A stretch of DNA of 33,101 nt from Rhodospirillales bacterium (lineage in GTDB: Bacteria > Pseudomonadota > Alphaproteobacteria > Rhodospirillales > Defluviicoccaceae), in contig REEP01000026.1 of NCBI GenBank assembly GCA_007695045.1, positions 1 to 33,101 on the forward strand, written 5' to 3'. Shown here piece by piece: positions 16,336 through 25,031 of the stretch (position 1 is its first letter; the number at the start of each line of letters is the position of its first letter). The translations under genes and the position numbers were made by a program. Below the pieces are notes generated by a model. It saw only the letters and a program-made list of their open reading frames with translations, did no database searches and was not told the origin of the DNA.

Positions 16336-16477
16336 CACCACGGGTGTTTCCCCCTACCCCGGCCCGGATCGACGCTTGGAGGCATGGTGCCCCCCGCGTA
16401 TAAGCGCACACTATAACATACTTGGAACGCCGGAGCCTCATGCCGGGTTCCGCGGGCGATAACGGGCGGGCTTGGCC

Positions 16478-17797
16478 ATGGACCTCATCCTCAAGAATGG
16501 AACCTGCGTTACCCCCGGCGGCATCGACGTCCTGGACATCGGCGTACGCAACGGCCACATCGCCGCGCTCGGCGCCGTGGATGCGGCGGCCGCTCCCGAG
16601 GTAATCGATTGCCGCGGCCTGCATGTGCTGCCGGGGGTCATCGACACCCAGGTGCATTTCCGCGAACCCGGCCTCGAACACAAGGAGGATCTGGCCACCG
16701 GCACCGCCGCGGCCGCCATGGGTGGCGTGACCGCCGTGTTCGAAATGCCCAACACCAAGCCCGCCACCACGACCACCGAAGCGCTGGCCGACAAATGTCG
16801 CCGCGCCAAGGGTCGCGTCTGGGTGGACGTGGCCTTCTTCGTCGGCGCTGCTGCCGACAACGTTGCCGACCTTCCGGAACTGGAGCGGCTTCCCGGGTGC
16901 TCTGGCGTCAAGCTGTTCATGGGCAGTTCGACCGGCGACCTGCTCGTCGCCGACGACGCCACCATCGCCCGGGTCCTCGCTTCGGGCTCCCGCCGGGTGG
17001 CGGTCCATGCCGAGGACGAACGCCGGCTGAACGAACGCTTCACCATCGTGGAAGGGGGCGCCGATCCCGCCATGCATCCCGAGTGGCGGGACGTTGAGAC
17101 CGCGCTGGCCGCCACGCGCCGGCTGCTGGCTCTGGCCCGCGGTGTCAAGCGGCGGGTGCACGTCCTGCATGTCACCACGGCGGAGGAATTGCCGCTGCTG
17201 GCCCGGAATCGCGATCTGGCCACGATGGAGGTCACGCCGCAGCACCTTACGCTGGCGGCTCCCGAGTGTTACGAACGGCTGGACACCTATGCCCAGATGA
17301 ACCCGCCGATCCGCGACGCCCGCCACCGGGAGGCACTGTGGGCCGCGGTCGCCGACGGCCTGGTGGATTGCATCGGTTCCGACCATGCTCCCCACACCCG
17401 GGAGGAGAAGAACCGCCCCTACCCCGCGAGCCCTTCCGGCATGCCCGGTGTGCAGACCCTGGTGCCGGTCATGCTGAACCACGTGGCCGAGGGCCGGCTC
17501 AGCCTTGAACGTTTCGTTGACCTGACCAGCGCCGGTCCGGCCCGTATCTTCGGCATCGCCGGGGCCGGGCGGATCGCGCTCGGCTATCCGGCGAGCCTCA
17601 CCGTGGTGGACCTCAAGCACCGCCAGATGATCACCAACCTCGGCATGGTCAGCCGCTGCGGCTGGACGCCGTTCGACGGACTGACCGTCACCGGCTGGCC
17701 GGTGATGACCGTGATCCGGGGCCGCGTGGTGATGCGCGAGGGCACATTGCTGGGCGACCCGGCCGGTGAGGCGGTGCGCTTTCTGGAATGCCTGTGA
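16478..17797 (+). CDS. pyrC: Dihydroorotase-type amidohydrolase (class I)
   Basis: The 439-residue amidohydrolase has the PyrC multimeric-class layout: GLHVLPGVIDTQVHFREPGLEHKEDL near residue 50, GGVTAVFEMPNTKPATT, GVKLFMGSSTG with Lys145 as the expected carboxylated metal bridge, VAVHAED (His177), HVLHVTT, and CIGSDHAPHT with the catalytic Asp. It should interconvert N-carbamoyl-aspartate and dihydroorotate in pyrimidine synthesis. The first His of the metal-binding HxH is Gln58 here (His60 is present), as I recall for a subset of alphaproteobacterial homologues. A hydantoinase or inactive-DHO role cannot be excluded. ATG 16478 is chosen, with GGGCGGG upstream. Confidence 0.82.
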   Translation: MDLILKNGTCVTPGGIDVLDIGVRNGHIAALGAVDAAAAPEVIDCRGLHVLPGVIDTQVHFREPGLEHKEDLATGTAAAAMGGVTAVFEMPNTKPATTTTEALADKCRRAKGRVWVDVAFFVGAAADNVADLPELERLPGCSGVKLFMGSSTGDLLVADDATIARVLASGSRRVAVHAEDERRLNERFTIVEGGADPAMHPEWRDVETALAATRRLLALARGVKRRVHVLHVTTAEELPLLARNRDLATMEVTPQHLTLAAPECYERLDTYAQMNPPIRDARHREALWAAVADGLVDCIGSDHAPHTREEKNRPYPASPSGMPGVQTLVPVMLNHVAEGRLSLERFVDLTSAGPARIFGIAGAGRIALGYPASLTVVDLKHRQMITNLGMVSRCGWTPFDGLTVTGWPVMTVIRGRVVMREGTLLGDPAGEAVRFLECL

Positions 17798-17951
17798 GGG
17801 CGCCGGCGGCGCAGTCTCGAGCACCCGCCGGGGGACATGAGATTGACACGAAAACGTCATGCGACAGCGGTATCATCTCTGGGATTGCCATGCTGTTTGA
17901 TGGCGTCGTTATTCTGTCGTCCATCGTCCGCCGTTGAACCGGGAGGGGGTT

Positions 17952-18560
17952 ATGCTGAAGAAATTGTTCGCGTCGATGGCGTTGTGTGGCGCCTTGATCG
18001 GCACCGCGCCAACGTATGCCGATTACGTGCACCCGTTCGCCTATCCGCAGCCGGAATCAGGTGCCGACTTTTTTGCCTTGATCGAGATTCCGGCGGGCAG
18101 CATCACCAAGTACGAAGTCGATGAAGATACCGGTCATGTTTTCGTGGACCGATACATGTCAATGCCCGTGGTGTATCCGGCCAACTACGGCTCCATCCCG
18201 TCGTCGCAGGGTGGCGACGGCGATCCGCTCGATGTCCTGGTGTTCACGCGGGAGCCGATCCTTCCCGGCGCGTTGATCAAGGTTCGAGCCATCGGCGTTC
18301 TTCACATGATCGATGGCGGGGAGCAGGACGACAAGATCGTCGCGGTGCCGGCCGGCGATATCGACCCGACATATGATGCGATCCGCACCATCGACGATCT
18401 TCCCGCCATCGAACGGGAACGGCTGGAGAGCTTCTTTCGTGTCTACAAACAGCTTCCGGAAGGCGGCAAGGTGGTCGAACTCGGTGGCTTCAGCGGCGAG
18501 AACACAGCGATCGATATGGTGCAGGAAGCGATCGACGCCGGCCGTGCCCCAGCCGACTGA
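17952..18560 (+). CDS. ppa: Exported family I inorganic pyrophosphatase
   Basis: The 202-residue protein starts MLKKLFASMALCGALIGTAP and has a lysine-rich start, a hydrophobic core and a likely cleavage after Ala23 (TYA/DYV). The rest is a family I soluble pyrophosphatase: ALIEIPAGSITKYEVDEDTG, VYPANYGSIP, the DGDPLD signature (Asp89, Asp91, Asp94), and VPAGDIDP. All expected acidic and basic active-site positions I can check are present. It should hydrolyse pyrophosphate to phosphate, but after export, presumably in the periplasm. A GGGAGGGGG Shine-Dalgarno lies 2 bases before ATG 17952 (best pairing 3-7 bases). An exported family I enzyme is unusual, since the housekeeping enzyme is cytoplasmic. 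Confidence 0.85.
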   Translation: MLKKLFASMALCGALIGTAPTYADYVHPFAYPQPESGADFFALIEIPAGSITKYEVDEDTGHVFVDRYMSMPVVYPANYGSIPSSQGGDGDPLDVLVFTREPILPGALIKVRAIGVLHMIDGGEQDDKIVAVPAGDIDPTYDAIRTIDDLPAIERERLESFFRVYKQLPEGGKVVELGGFSGENTAIDMVQEAIDAGRAPAD

Positions 18561-18664
18561 TCGCCCGTTCGCGCGACCCCTGCCGTCTCGTCTGCCGCGG
18601 TCGTCCCAGAGCTGGCGTTCGTCCTGAACCGACATCCGAGGCCGGCCGCCGGGCCAGACTCGGA

Positions 18665-19573
18665 TCAACTCCGGTCGCTGAGCCGGGCCTTGGCCGCGCC
18701 GAGCGAACAGGCGTGCCGGCCCAGGTCGGACCAGGGATCGTCCGTCTGCGCCAGGCGGCGGAAGATGTTCTTGATGGTATAGTTCCGCGGATGGAGATCG
18801 CTTGCGCCGACCTCGTCCCAGCGAAGCGGGGTCGCCACCGGCGCGCCCGCGATGGCGCGGACGGCATAGGCGGCCACCGCCGTCTGCCCGTAGGCATTGC
18901 GCAGGTAGTCCAGGAATACCCGATCGCCGCGCTTGTCCTTGCGCTGTTCCACCGTCAGCGTGTCGGGATAGCGCGCCGCCAGGCTCTCGGCCACGGTACG
19001 GGCGAAATCGCGGACGCTGTCGAAATCGGCGGAGCGATCCAGCGGCACGACCACATGCAGCCCCCGGGAGCCGGTGGTCTGAAAGAAGCTCGGCAGGTCG
19101 AGTTCGTCGAGACAGGCCTTCACCTGTGCCGCCGCCGTCTGAACCTTGCGGAAGTCGTCATCGGACGGGTCCAGGTCGAACATCAGCCGGTCGGGATGGT
19201 CGGGCGTGTCCCGCCGCGCCAGGCTCAGGTGCGGCGTGATACAGGCGTAGTTGGCAAGGTAGGCCAGCGTGGCGGCGTCGTTGGCGATGGCATAGGTCAC
19301 CGTGCCGTTCTCCTTCGCCAGCGTCACCCGATCGACCCAGTCCGGGAAATGGCCGGGGACGGATTTCTGGAAATAGCCCGGTTCGGTGATGCCGTCCGGA
19401 AAGCACTGCATGCTGAGGGGGCGATCGCGATAGTGTGGCAGGGCCACGTCGGCGATGCGGCGGTAGTACTCGATCAGATCGCCTTTGCTGATGCCGCTGT
19501 CCGGAAACAGGATCTTATCGAGATTGGACACCTCGATGCTGCGCCCGGATACCCGGATGGTTGGCTGGCTCAT
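18665..19573 (-). CDS. ligD: LigD polymerase domain protein (AEP primase-polymerase)
   Basis: The 302-residue protein is the polymerase (PolDom) module of bacterial NHEJ. It shows VSNLDKILFPDSGISKGDLIEYYRRIADVALPHYRDRPLSMQCFPDG, the metal-binding MFDLDPSDDDF, FFQTTGSRGLHVVVPL, and VFLDYLRNAYGQTAVAAYAVRA. It fills gaps and adds nucleotides, preferably ribonucleotides, at broken ends. It is a free-standing gene, not fused to the ligase. Its ATG overlaps the ligase stop by 4 bases (ATGA), implying translational coupling in the order phosphoesterase, ligase, polymerase. Confidence 0.94.
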   Translation of the reverse strand: MSQPTIRVSGRSIEVSNLDKILFPDSGISKGDLIEYYRRIADVALPHYRDRPLSMQCFPDGITEPGYFQKSVPGHFPDWVDRVTLAKENGTVTYAIANDAATLAYLANYACITPHLSLARRDTPDHPDRLMFDLDPSDDDFRKVQTAAAQVKACLDELDLPSFFQTTGSRGLHVVVPLDRSADFDSVRDFARTVAESLAARYPDTLTVEQRKDKRGDRVFLDYLRNAYGQTAVAAYAVRAIAGAPVATPLRWDEVGASDLHPRNYTIKNIFRRLAQTDDPWSDLGRHACSLGAAKARLSDRS

Positions 19574-20577
19574 GGTTGCGCCGGCTCCTCGCGCACGACT
19601 TCCCCGGCCTCCTTGTCATCCCGAAGCCCGAGGAAGCGCGGATGGCGCAGCTTGCCGTCCCGGGTCCACTCCGTGAACCCGAATTCGCCAACGAACCGCG
19701 GGGAGACCCAGGTGACATCCTTCTCGTTGACCTCCTCGGCGAAGGGCGACGTCTCCCGGCGCAGTCGGTCGAGCCGCTCCCGGAACGTCGCGAGGAAGTC
19801 GTCGTCGTAACCGGTGCCGACCTTGCCGGCGTAGCGCAGCTCGCCGTCTTCGTAGTAGCCCACGAGCAAAGCGCCGAAGCCGATCCGACTGCCCTGCGGT
19901 TTGGTAAAGCCGCCGATGACGAGTTCCTGCCCCCGGGCGCACTTGAACTTGAGCCAGTCCGAAGATCGACCGTGACGATACGCACCGTCGGCCCGCTTGG
20001 CGATCACCCCTTCCCAGCCCTTCTTGCAGGCCGCCGCGAAATACGCCTCGCCTTCCGTGTTGCGATGCGGGGTGAAGCGTAACCGGTCGTCGAACCCGAT
20101 GGCTTGTTTCAGCAGCACCTTGCGCCGACGCAGCGGCAGGCGCTCCAGCCCGTAGCCGTTCAGGTGGAGGATGTCGAACACGTAGTAATAGACCGCCACC
20201 GGGCTGGACCGGGCTTCCTTTGGATCGCTGATCTGCATGCGCTGTTGCAGGCGGGAGAAGCTGGTGACGCCATCATCGAAGGCCACGATCTCCCCGTCCA
20301 GGACGACGTCATCGCATGTCTGCTCTGCGAGGATGTCGATCAGTTCCGGATATGTGGCACTGATATCCTTCTGATTGCGGGTCAGCAGCCGCGGCGTTTC
20401 GCCGGCGCGCACAGCCAGTGCCCGTTCCCCGTCGAACTTGCGCTCGAAGATCCAGTCGGGATCGGAAAACCGTTTGTCGGTCAGCGTCGCCAGCATGGGC
20501 CGGCGCCATTCCGCCCGGCCGGCCGCGTCGATCAAGCCGCGTTCCTCTTGCGACAGGATTTCCGTCAGGTCGGTCAT
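19570..20577 (-). CDS. ligD: LigD ATP-dependent DNA ligase domain protein
   Basis: The 335-residue ATP-dependent ligase has adenylation motif I with Lys47 in FERKFDGER, downstream LDGEIVAFDDG (motif III region), KKGWEGVIAKRADG (motif IV) and DWLKFKCARGQELVIGG (motif V), then an OB-fold domain with GFGALLVGYYEDGELRYAGKVGTGYDD. These are the signatures of the LigD ligase module that seals double-strand breaks in NHEJ. It starts 3 bases after the phosphoesterase gene and overlaps the polymerase gene by 4 bases. It could also be called LigC-like, but the two LigD partner modules on either side favour a split LigD. Confidence 0.94.
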   Translation of the reverse strand: MTDLTEILSQEERGLIDAAGRAEWRRPMLATLTDKRFSDPDWIFERKFDGERALAVRAGETPRLLTRNQKDISATYPELIDILAEQTCDDVVLDGEIVAFDDGVTSFSRLQQRMQISDPKEARSSPVAVYYYVFDILHLNGYGLERLPLRRRKVLLKQAIGFDDRLRFTPHRNTEGEAYFAAACKKGWEGVIAKRADGAYRHGRSSDWLKFKCARGQELVIGGFTKPQGSRIGFGALLVGYYEDGELRYAGKVGTGYDDDFLATFRERLDRLRRETSPFAEEVNEKDVTWVSPRFVGEFGFTEWTRDGKLRHPRFLGLRDDKEAGEVVREEPAQP

Positions 20578-20580
20578 CGC

Positions 20581-21183
20581 TCAATCCTCGTCGGGGTCCT
20601 GATCCCGCGCGATCTCCTCGATGGTGCGCCCGCTCAAGACGGACTTCGGCTCGGTCGATACCGGGTTGCGACGGGCATCCGCTTCATCATCATCCATCTT
20701 GACCAGAAGCCAGCGCGCGCTTTCACCCTTGCCGGTGCGCTGCAGGGCATAACCGCCGGTCAGCTTCCGGCCGTGCAGCCGGATCAGGGCGTGTCCCTGC
20801 GCCAATGCATCGGCCATCGGCACGGTCTCGCCGTCCTTCTCGGTGATGTTGTCGTAAGCGCCGGTATCCCAAACCAGCACCGTGCCCGCACCGTACTCGC
20901 CTTCCGGAATCACCCCTTCGAAATCGGCATAGGCGACGGGATGATCTTCGGTCGGCAGGGCCAGGCGCTTTTCCCGCGGATCGGTCGATGGCCCCTTGGG
21001 GACCGCCCAGGATTTCAGTGCGCCGTCGACCTCGATCCGGAAATCGTAGTGCAAGGTCGACGCCTGGTGCTTCTGGATCACGAAGATGGGCCCCCCGGAC
21101 CGGCCGGGGGCATTGCCATCGTCCGGCTCCGGCTCAGGCGTGCGGGAAAAATCCCGCCGGCTTTCATAGTCCTTTGCCGACAT
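20581..21183 (-). CDS. ligD: LigD 3'-phosphoesterase domain protein
   Basis: The 200-residue protein is the phosphoesterase (PE) module of LigD as a separate gene. It has FVIQKHQASTLHYDFRIEVDGALKSWAVPKGPS with the conserved His and Asp-Arg residues, then HPVAYADFEGVIPEGEYGAG and VLVWDTGAYDN. The PE module trims 3'-phosphates and 3'-ribonucleotides at break ends to give ligatable termini. It is the first gene of the three-gene LigD run. The charged N- and C-terminal tails are probably disordered. No Ku gene is in the window. Confidence 0.93.
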   Translation of the reverse strand: MSAKDYESRRDFSRTPEPEPDDGNAPGRSGGPIFVIQKHQASTLHYDFRIEVDGALKSWAVPKGPSTDPREKRLALPTEDHPVAYADFEGVIPEGEYGAGTVLVWDTGAYDNITEKDGETVPMADALAQGHALIRLHGRKLTGGYALQRTGKGESARWLLVKMDDDEADARRNPVSTEPKSVLSGRTIEEIARDQDPDED

Positions 21184-21418
21184 CGCCTGCTGTCCACCCG
21201 TTCACGACCGCGGCGGAAGCCCTCAACCGGGGCGACGGGCCGCCTCGATCATCCTCCTATAGGTTATAGGCTCCCGAGCGGGACCGGGCCAGCTACGGGG
21301 TTTACGTACCGGAGCCGCTGCCTCGTTCACGCAATGTTAGCCGTTCAGCGATGACACTGGCGCATCAATCGTCCTGCGCCCTTTTGGACCCCCCAGCGAA
21401 ACGGGAGTTGGCCCCGTC

Positions 21419-21784
21419 ATGAAAGCGTGCCTGATCGTGGATGATTCCCGCGTGGTGCGGTCCGTTGCCCGCGGCATCGTGCGGGAACTCGGCTTCGAGA
21501 CAGCAGAGGCCGCCGATGGTGCGGCGGCGCTGGCAGCGTGCGAGGCCTGCATGCCCGACGTCGTGTTACTGGACTGGAACATGCCGGTCATGAACGGTCT
21601 CGAGTTCCTGTACGCCCTGCGCAACCGCCCCGACGGCGCCCGGCCCAAAGTGGTGTTCTGCACCTCCGAGAACGGCTTGCCGCACATCGAGCAGGCCCTC
21701 GCGGCCGGCGCCGACGAGTACATCATGAAGCCGTTCGACAAGGACATCGTCGAGACCAAGTTCAGCATGATCGGCGTCCTTTAG
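21419..21784 (+). CDS. cheY: CheY-like single-domain response regulator
   Basis: The 121-residue receiver domain has Asp8 and Asp9 for metal, the phospho-acceptor Asp52 in LLDWNMPVMNG, Thr82 in VVFCTSENG, and Lys104 in YIMKPFD. There is no output domain. Position directly before cheB and cheR indicates a chemotaxis role, probably switching the flagellar motor or acting as a phosphate sink. ATG 21419 has GGGAG 11 bases upstream. A 16-base gap separates it from cheB. The upstream 235 bases hold a small inverted repeat (21256-21270) but no clear promoter. Confidence 0.92.
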   Translation: MKACLIVDDSRVVRSVARGIVRELGFETAEAADGAAALAACEACMPDVVLLDWNMPVMNGLEFLYALRNRPDGARPKVVFCTSENGLPHIEQALAAGADEYIMKPFDKDIVETKFSMIGVL

Positions 21785-21800
21785 GATCGGCCGGGCAACC

Positions 21801-22988
21801 ATGGTCCATGCCGCCCAACAACCGCCCGCCGCCGCATCCGCCGGCGGCACGGCGAACCGGCCCATCCGGGTGATGGTGGTGGATGACTCGGTGGTCATCC
21901 GCGGCCTGATCGCCCGCATCCTGGAAAGCCACCCCGGTATCCGGGTGGTCGCATCCGCCGGCAACGGACGCCTCGCCCTCGACGTGATGCAGCGCCAGAC
22001 CATCGACGTGGTGGTCCTGGATATCGAGATGCCGGTCATGGACGGGATCACCACGCTGCCGGAACTGCTGAAGCTGGCACCGGGCATCAAGGTGATCATC
22101 GCCTCGACCCTGTCCACCCGCAACGCCGACATCTCCATCCGCTGTCTCGATGCCGGGGCTGCCGACTACGTCCCGAAGCCGACGGCCAGCCGGGATATCA
22201 GCGGCGCCGGCAGCGGCAGCGATGTCTTCCGTCGCGAGATTCTGGACAAGGTGCTGACGCACGGCGCGCTGCGCCGACGTCAACTCCCGGCTGACGACGG
22301 CGACGACGGCGCGGCGGACGGAACCGGCCGGGCCCGGTTGCCCGGTGCGGCCAAAGCCGCGGCGGCGCCCAAACCCATCAGCCTGCGCGCGCCGGGCACC
22401 CAAAGGCCGCAGATCCTGGCGGTCGGCTCCTCCACCGGTGGGCCGCAGGCGCTGCGCGGCTTTCTTTCCGCTCTCGGCCCCCGGTTCGGCCTGCCAATCC
22501 TGGTGTCCCAACACATGCCAGCCACCTTTACCGCCATCCTGGCCCAGCACCTGACCGCCCAGACCGGGCGGCCGTGTGCCGAAGCCGAGGACGGCCAGCC
22601 GCTGGCCGGCGGCAGCATCCACATCGCGCCCGGCAACTTCCACATGCGCGTCGCCCGCACCGTCGGCGGCGCCCCCGTGATCAAGCTCGCCCAGGACGCG
22701 CCGCAGAATTTTTGCCGGCCGTCGGTCGATCCCCTGTTCGCCAGTGCCGTCGACACCTTCGGTGCGGCCGTCCTCGCCGTGGTCCTGACCGGCATGGGAT
22801 CGGACGGCCTCACCGGCGCCAGGGCGGTGATCGCGGCCGGCGGCACCGTCATCGCCCAGGACGAGGCGTCCAGTGTGGTCTGGGGCATGCCGGGTGCGGT
22901 CGCGGAAGCCGGACTGTGCGCCGCGGTGGCACCGCTCGCCGACCTGGCGGCGTTCGCCTGCAAGCTTGACGGGAGGGCGGTGCGATGA
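21801..22988 (+). CDS. cheB: Chemotaxis methylesterase CheB
   Basis: The 395-residue protein joins an N-terminal receiver domain (IRVMVVDDS, Asp74 in VVLDIEMPVMDG, Lys126 in YVPKP) to a C-terminal methylesterase or deamidase domain. The catalytic triad is visible: Ser211 in VGSSTGGPQAL, His238 in VSQHMPATF, and the Asp in VVLTGMGSDGLTGA. The linker (about residues 130-200) is long and Ala/Gly/Asp-rich. Phosphorylated CheB demethylates chemoreceptors for adaptation, opposing CheR. Its stop overlaps the cheR start (ATGA). Confidence 0.96.
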   Translation: MVHAAQQPPAAASAGGTANRPIRVMVVDDSVVIRGLIARILESHPGIRVVASAGNGRLALDVMQRQTIDVVVLDIEMPVMDGITTLPELLKLAPGIKVIIASTLSTRNADISIRCLDAGAADYVPKPTASRDISGAGSGSDVFRREILDKVLTHGALRRRQLPADDGDDGAADGTGRARLPGAAKAAAAPKPISLRAPGTQRPQILAVGSSTGGPQALRGFLSALGPRFGLPILVSQHMPATFTAILAQHLTAQTGRPCAEAEDGQPLAGGSIHIAPGNFHMRVARTVGGAPVIKLAQDAPQNFCRPSVDPLFASAVDTFGAAVLAVVLTGMGSDGLTGARAVIAAGGTVIAQDEASSVVWGMPGAVAEAGLCAAVAPLADLAAFACKLDGRAVR

Positions 22989-23857
22989 GCCCACTGGATT
23001 TCGCCTATCTCGCCGATCTCCTGAAGCAACGCTCCGGCCTGATCCTGACCCCTGACAAGGAATACCTGCTGGAAAGCCGGCTGCGCCCGTTGATCCGGTC
23101 GCGCGGGCTGACCGATTTTCGCGAGTTCGTGAGCGCCCTCAGGACCGGCGACCGATCCCTGGCCAACGACGTGGTCGAAGCGATGACCACCAACGAGACC
23201 TCGTTCTTTCGCGACATCAAACCGTTCCAGTTGGTGCGGAATGTCGTGTTGCCGGCGCTGCTGGCGGCGCGAACGGGAACGCGGCAACTGCGCATCTGGT
23301 GCGCCGCCTGCTCAACCGGCCAAGAGCCCTATTCGCTTGCCATGGTGCTGGACGACGAGCGGGCGCGGCTGGATGCCTGGACCTGGCAGATCGTCGCCAC
23401 CGACATCGCGCCCTCGGTCCTGACCAAGGCCCAGAATGGCCTCTACTCCCAGTTCGAGGTGCAGCGCGGCCTGCCCACGCCGATGCTGCTCAAGCATTTC
23501 GCCAAGGCCGGCGACAGCTGGCAACTCAAGGACGAGATCCGTCGCAAGGTCATGTTCAGGACGGTCAATCTGCTGGACGATCTGCGTGGGCTCGGCCGGT
23601 TCGACCTGATCTTCCTTCGCAACGTCCTGATCTACTTCGATCCGGACACCAAGCGTGCGATCCTGGACAAGGTCAGTCACCAGCTCGCCGCGGACGGCTT
23701 CCTGTTCCTCGGCGGCGCCGAGACGGTCATCGGCGTGACCGAGGCGTTCGAGCCGGTGCCGGATCAGCGCGGCATCTACCGCCCCACGGGCGCGACACCG
23801 ATCCCACCCATCATGTCGAAAACGGCCCCGCCCGGACTGGCCGGCGCCCGCGCCTAG
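22985..23857 (+). CDS. cheR: Chemoreceptor methyltransferase CheR
   Basis: The 290-residue protein has the CheR N-terminal helical domain (FAYLADLLKQRSGLILTPDKEYLLESRLRPL), the conserved TTNETSFFRD, the SAM-binding IWCAACSTGQEPYSLAM, ATDIAPSVLTKAQNGLYSQFEVQRGLP, and FDLIFLRNVLIYFD. It methylates glutamates of chemoreceptors using SAM. The start overlaps cheB by 4 bases. Its stop shares the bases CTAG with the stop of the convergent hydroxyacid dehydrogenase gene. There is no C-terminal pentapeptide-binding extension evident beyond the core. Confidence 0.96.
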   Translation: MSPLDFAYLADLLKQRSGLILTPDKEYLLESRLRPLIRSRGLTDFREFVSALRTGDRSLANDVVEAMTTNETSFFRDIKPFQLVRNVVLPALLAARTGTRQLRIWCAACSTGQEPYSLAMVLDDERARLDAWTWQIVATDIAPSVLTKAQNGLYSQFEVQRGLPTPMLLKHFAKAGDSWQLKDEIRRKVMFRTVNLLDDLRGLGRFDLIFLRNVLIYFDPDTKRAILDKVSHQLAADGFLFLGGAETVIGVTEAFEPVPDQRGIYRPTGATPIPPIMSKTAPPGLAGARA

Positions 23858-24846
23858 AAGCCGAGGTCTTCCGGCAGGATGCGGTTGGGCGGGCGGTGGC
23901 CGTCGGCCCAGCTGCGGATGTTGACGATCACCACCTCCCCCATGGCGTTTCGTCCTTCCAGCGTGGCGGAAGCCATGTGCGGCAGCAGCAGCACCGTATC
24001 CAGCTGCAACAGCTTGCGGTTCACTTCCGGTTCGTGCTCGTACACATCGAGGGCGGCGCCCGCGATCTCCCCGTTGCGCAACATGCGCACCAGCGCGGTC
24101 TCGTCGATAATCTCTCCGCGGGCGGTATTGATCACGTAGGCGTGGGCTTGCAGGAGCTTGAGCCGCCGGGCCGACAGCAGGTGGTAGGTGGCCGGGGTGT
24201 GCGGGCAGTGCACGGTGACGATGTCCATGCGTGCCAGCATCTGGTCCAGGCTTTCATGGTAGGTGGCGTCCAGTTCCGCCTCGATATCGGGGTGCACGCG
24301 GCGGCGGTTGTGGTAGTGGATGGCCATGTCGAAGCCGCGCGCCCGGCGCGCCACGGCCTGGCCGATGCGCCCCATGCCGAGGATGCCGAGGCGCTTGCCG
24401 CTGACCCGGTGCCCGAGCATCCAGGTGGGCGACCAGCCGGTCCAGCCGCCGCCGCGCAGTACCCGTTCGCCTTCGGTCAGGCGCCGCGGCACCGCCAGGA
24501 TCATCGCCATGGTCATCTCGGCGGTATCCTCGGTGAGCACGTCCGGGGTATTGGTGACCAGGATGCCGCGCGCGCGGGCGGCCCTCAGGTCGATGTGATC
24601 CACCCCGGTGCCGTAGTTGGCGATCAGCTTCAGCCGGTCGCCGGCGGCGTCGATCAGATCCTTGCCGATTCGGTCGGTCACGGTGGGCACCAGCACATCC
24701 GCTGTCGCCATTGCCTGGCGCAGTGCCGCCGCCGGCAGCGGTGTGTCGTCCAGGTTGAGACGCACATCGAACAGCTCCATCATCCGGGTCTCGATGGCGT
24801 CCGGCAACTTGCGGGTGACGACGACGACGGGCTTGTCCTTCACCAT
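23854..24846 (-). CDS. D-2-hydroxyacid dehydrogenase (glyoxylate reductase-like)
   Basis: The 330-residue enzyme has the D-hydroxyacid dehydrogenase fold: ANYGTGVDHIDL, a Rossmann GILGMGRIGQAVARRA for NAD(P)H, and catalytic Arg in INTARGEIIDE, Glu in LDVYEHEPEVN and His in LLPHMASAT. Overall it resembles GyaR-type glyoxylate/hydroxypyruvate reductases of alphaproteobacteria. It interconverts a 2-keto acid and D-2-hydroxy acid; the exact substrate is not determined. ATG 24846 opens MVKDKPVVVVTRKL. It diverges from the DegT-family gene and converges on cheR. Confidence 0.92.
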   Translation of the reverse strand: MVKDKPVVVVTRKLPDAIETRMMELFDVRLNLDDTPLPAAALRQAMATADVLVPTVTDRIGKDLIDAAGDRLKLIANYGTGVDHIDLRAARARGILVTNTPDVLTEDTAEMTMAMILAVPRRLTEGERVLRGGGWTGWSPTWMLGHRVSGKRLGILGMGRIGQAVARRARGFDMAIHYHNRRRVHPDIEAELDATYHESLDQMLARMDIVTVHCPHTPATYHLLSARRLKLLQAHAYVINTARGEIIDETALVRMLRNGEIAGAALDVYEHEPEVNRKLLQLDTVLLLPHMASATLEGRNAMGEVVIVNIRSWADGHRPPNRILPEDLGF

Positions 24847-25031
24847 GGCGTCCTCGGCGATTGGCGTCGGCCTGTGCGGCAGGGCATGTCGGCCCCGGTT
24901 AGGGCGATAGCATTCCGCCCGAGGCCTGTCCAGGCGGCCGCGACGGATCTGTCGTGCCGGCCTCGTTCGGACTATGACAACGGGATGCAGGGATGCCTGA
25001 GTGCCCGGAACGCAGTGAAGGAGATGATCGC

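Noticed and set aside
17844-17876. TTGACA with TATCAT as a promoter of the pyrophosphatase gene
   Set aside because: The hexamers look good but the spacer is 21 bases, too long for a standard sigma-70 promoter.
21256-21270. CCTATA-GGT-TATAGG inverted repeat between ligD and cheY as an operator
   Set aside because: It has only 6-bp arms, with no properly placed -35 or other support.
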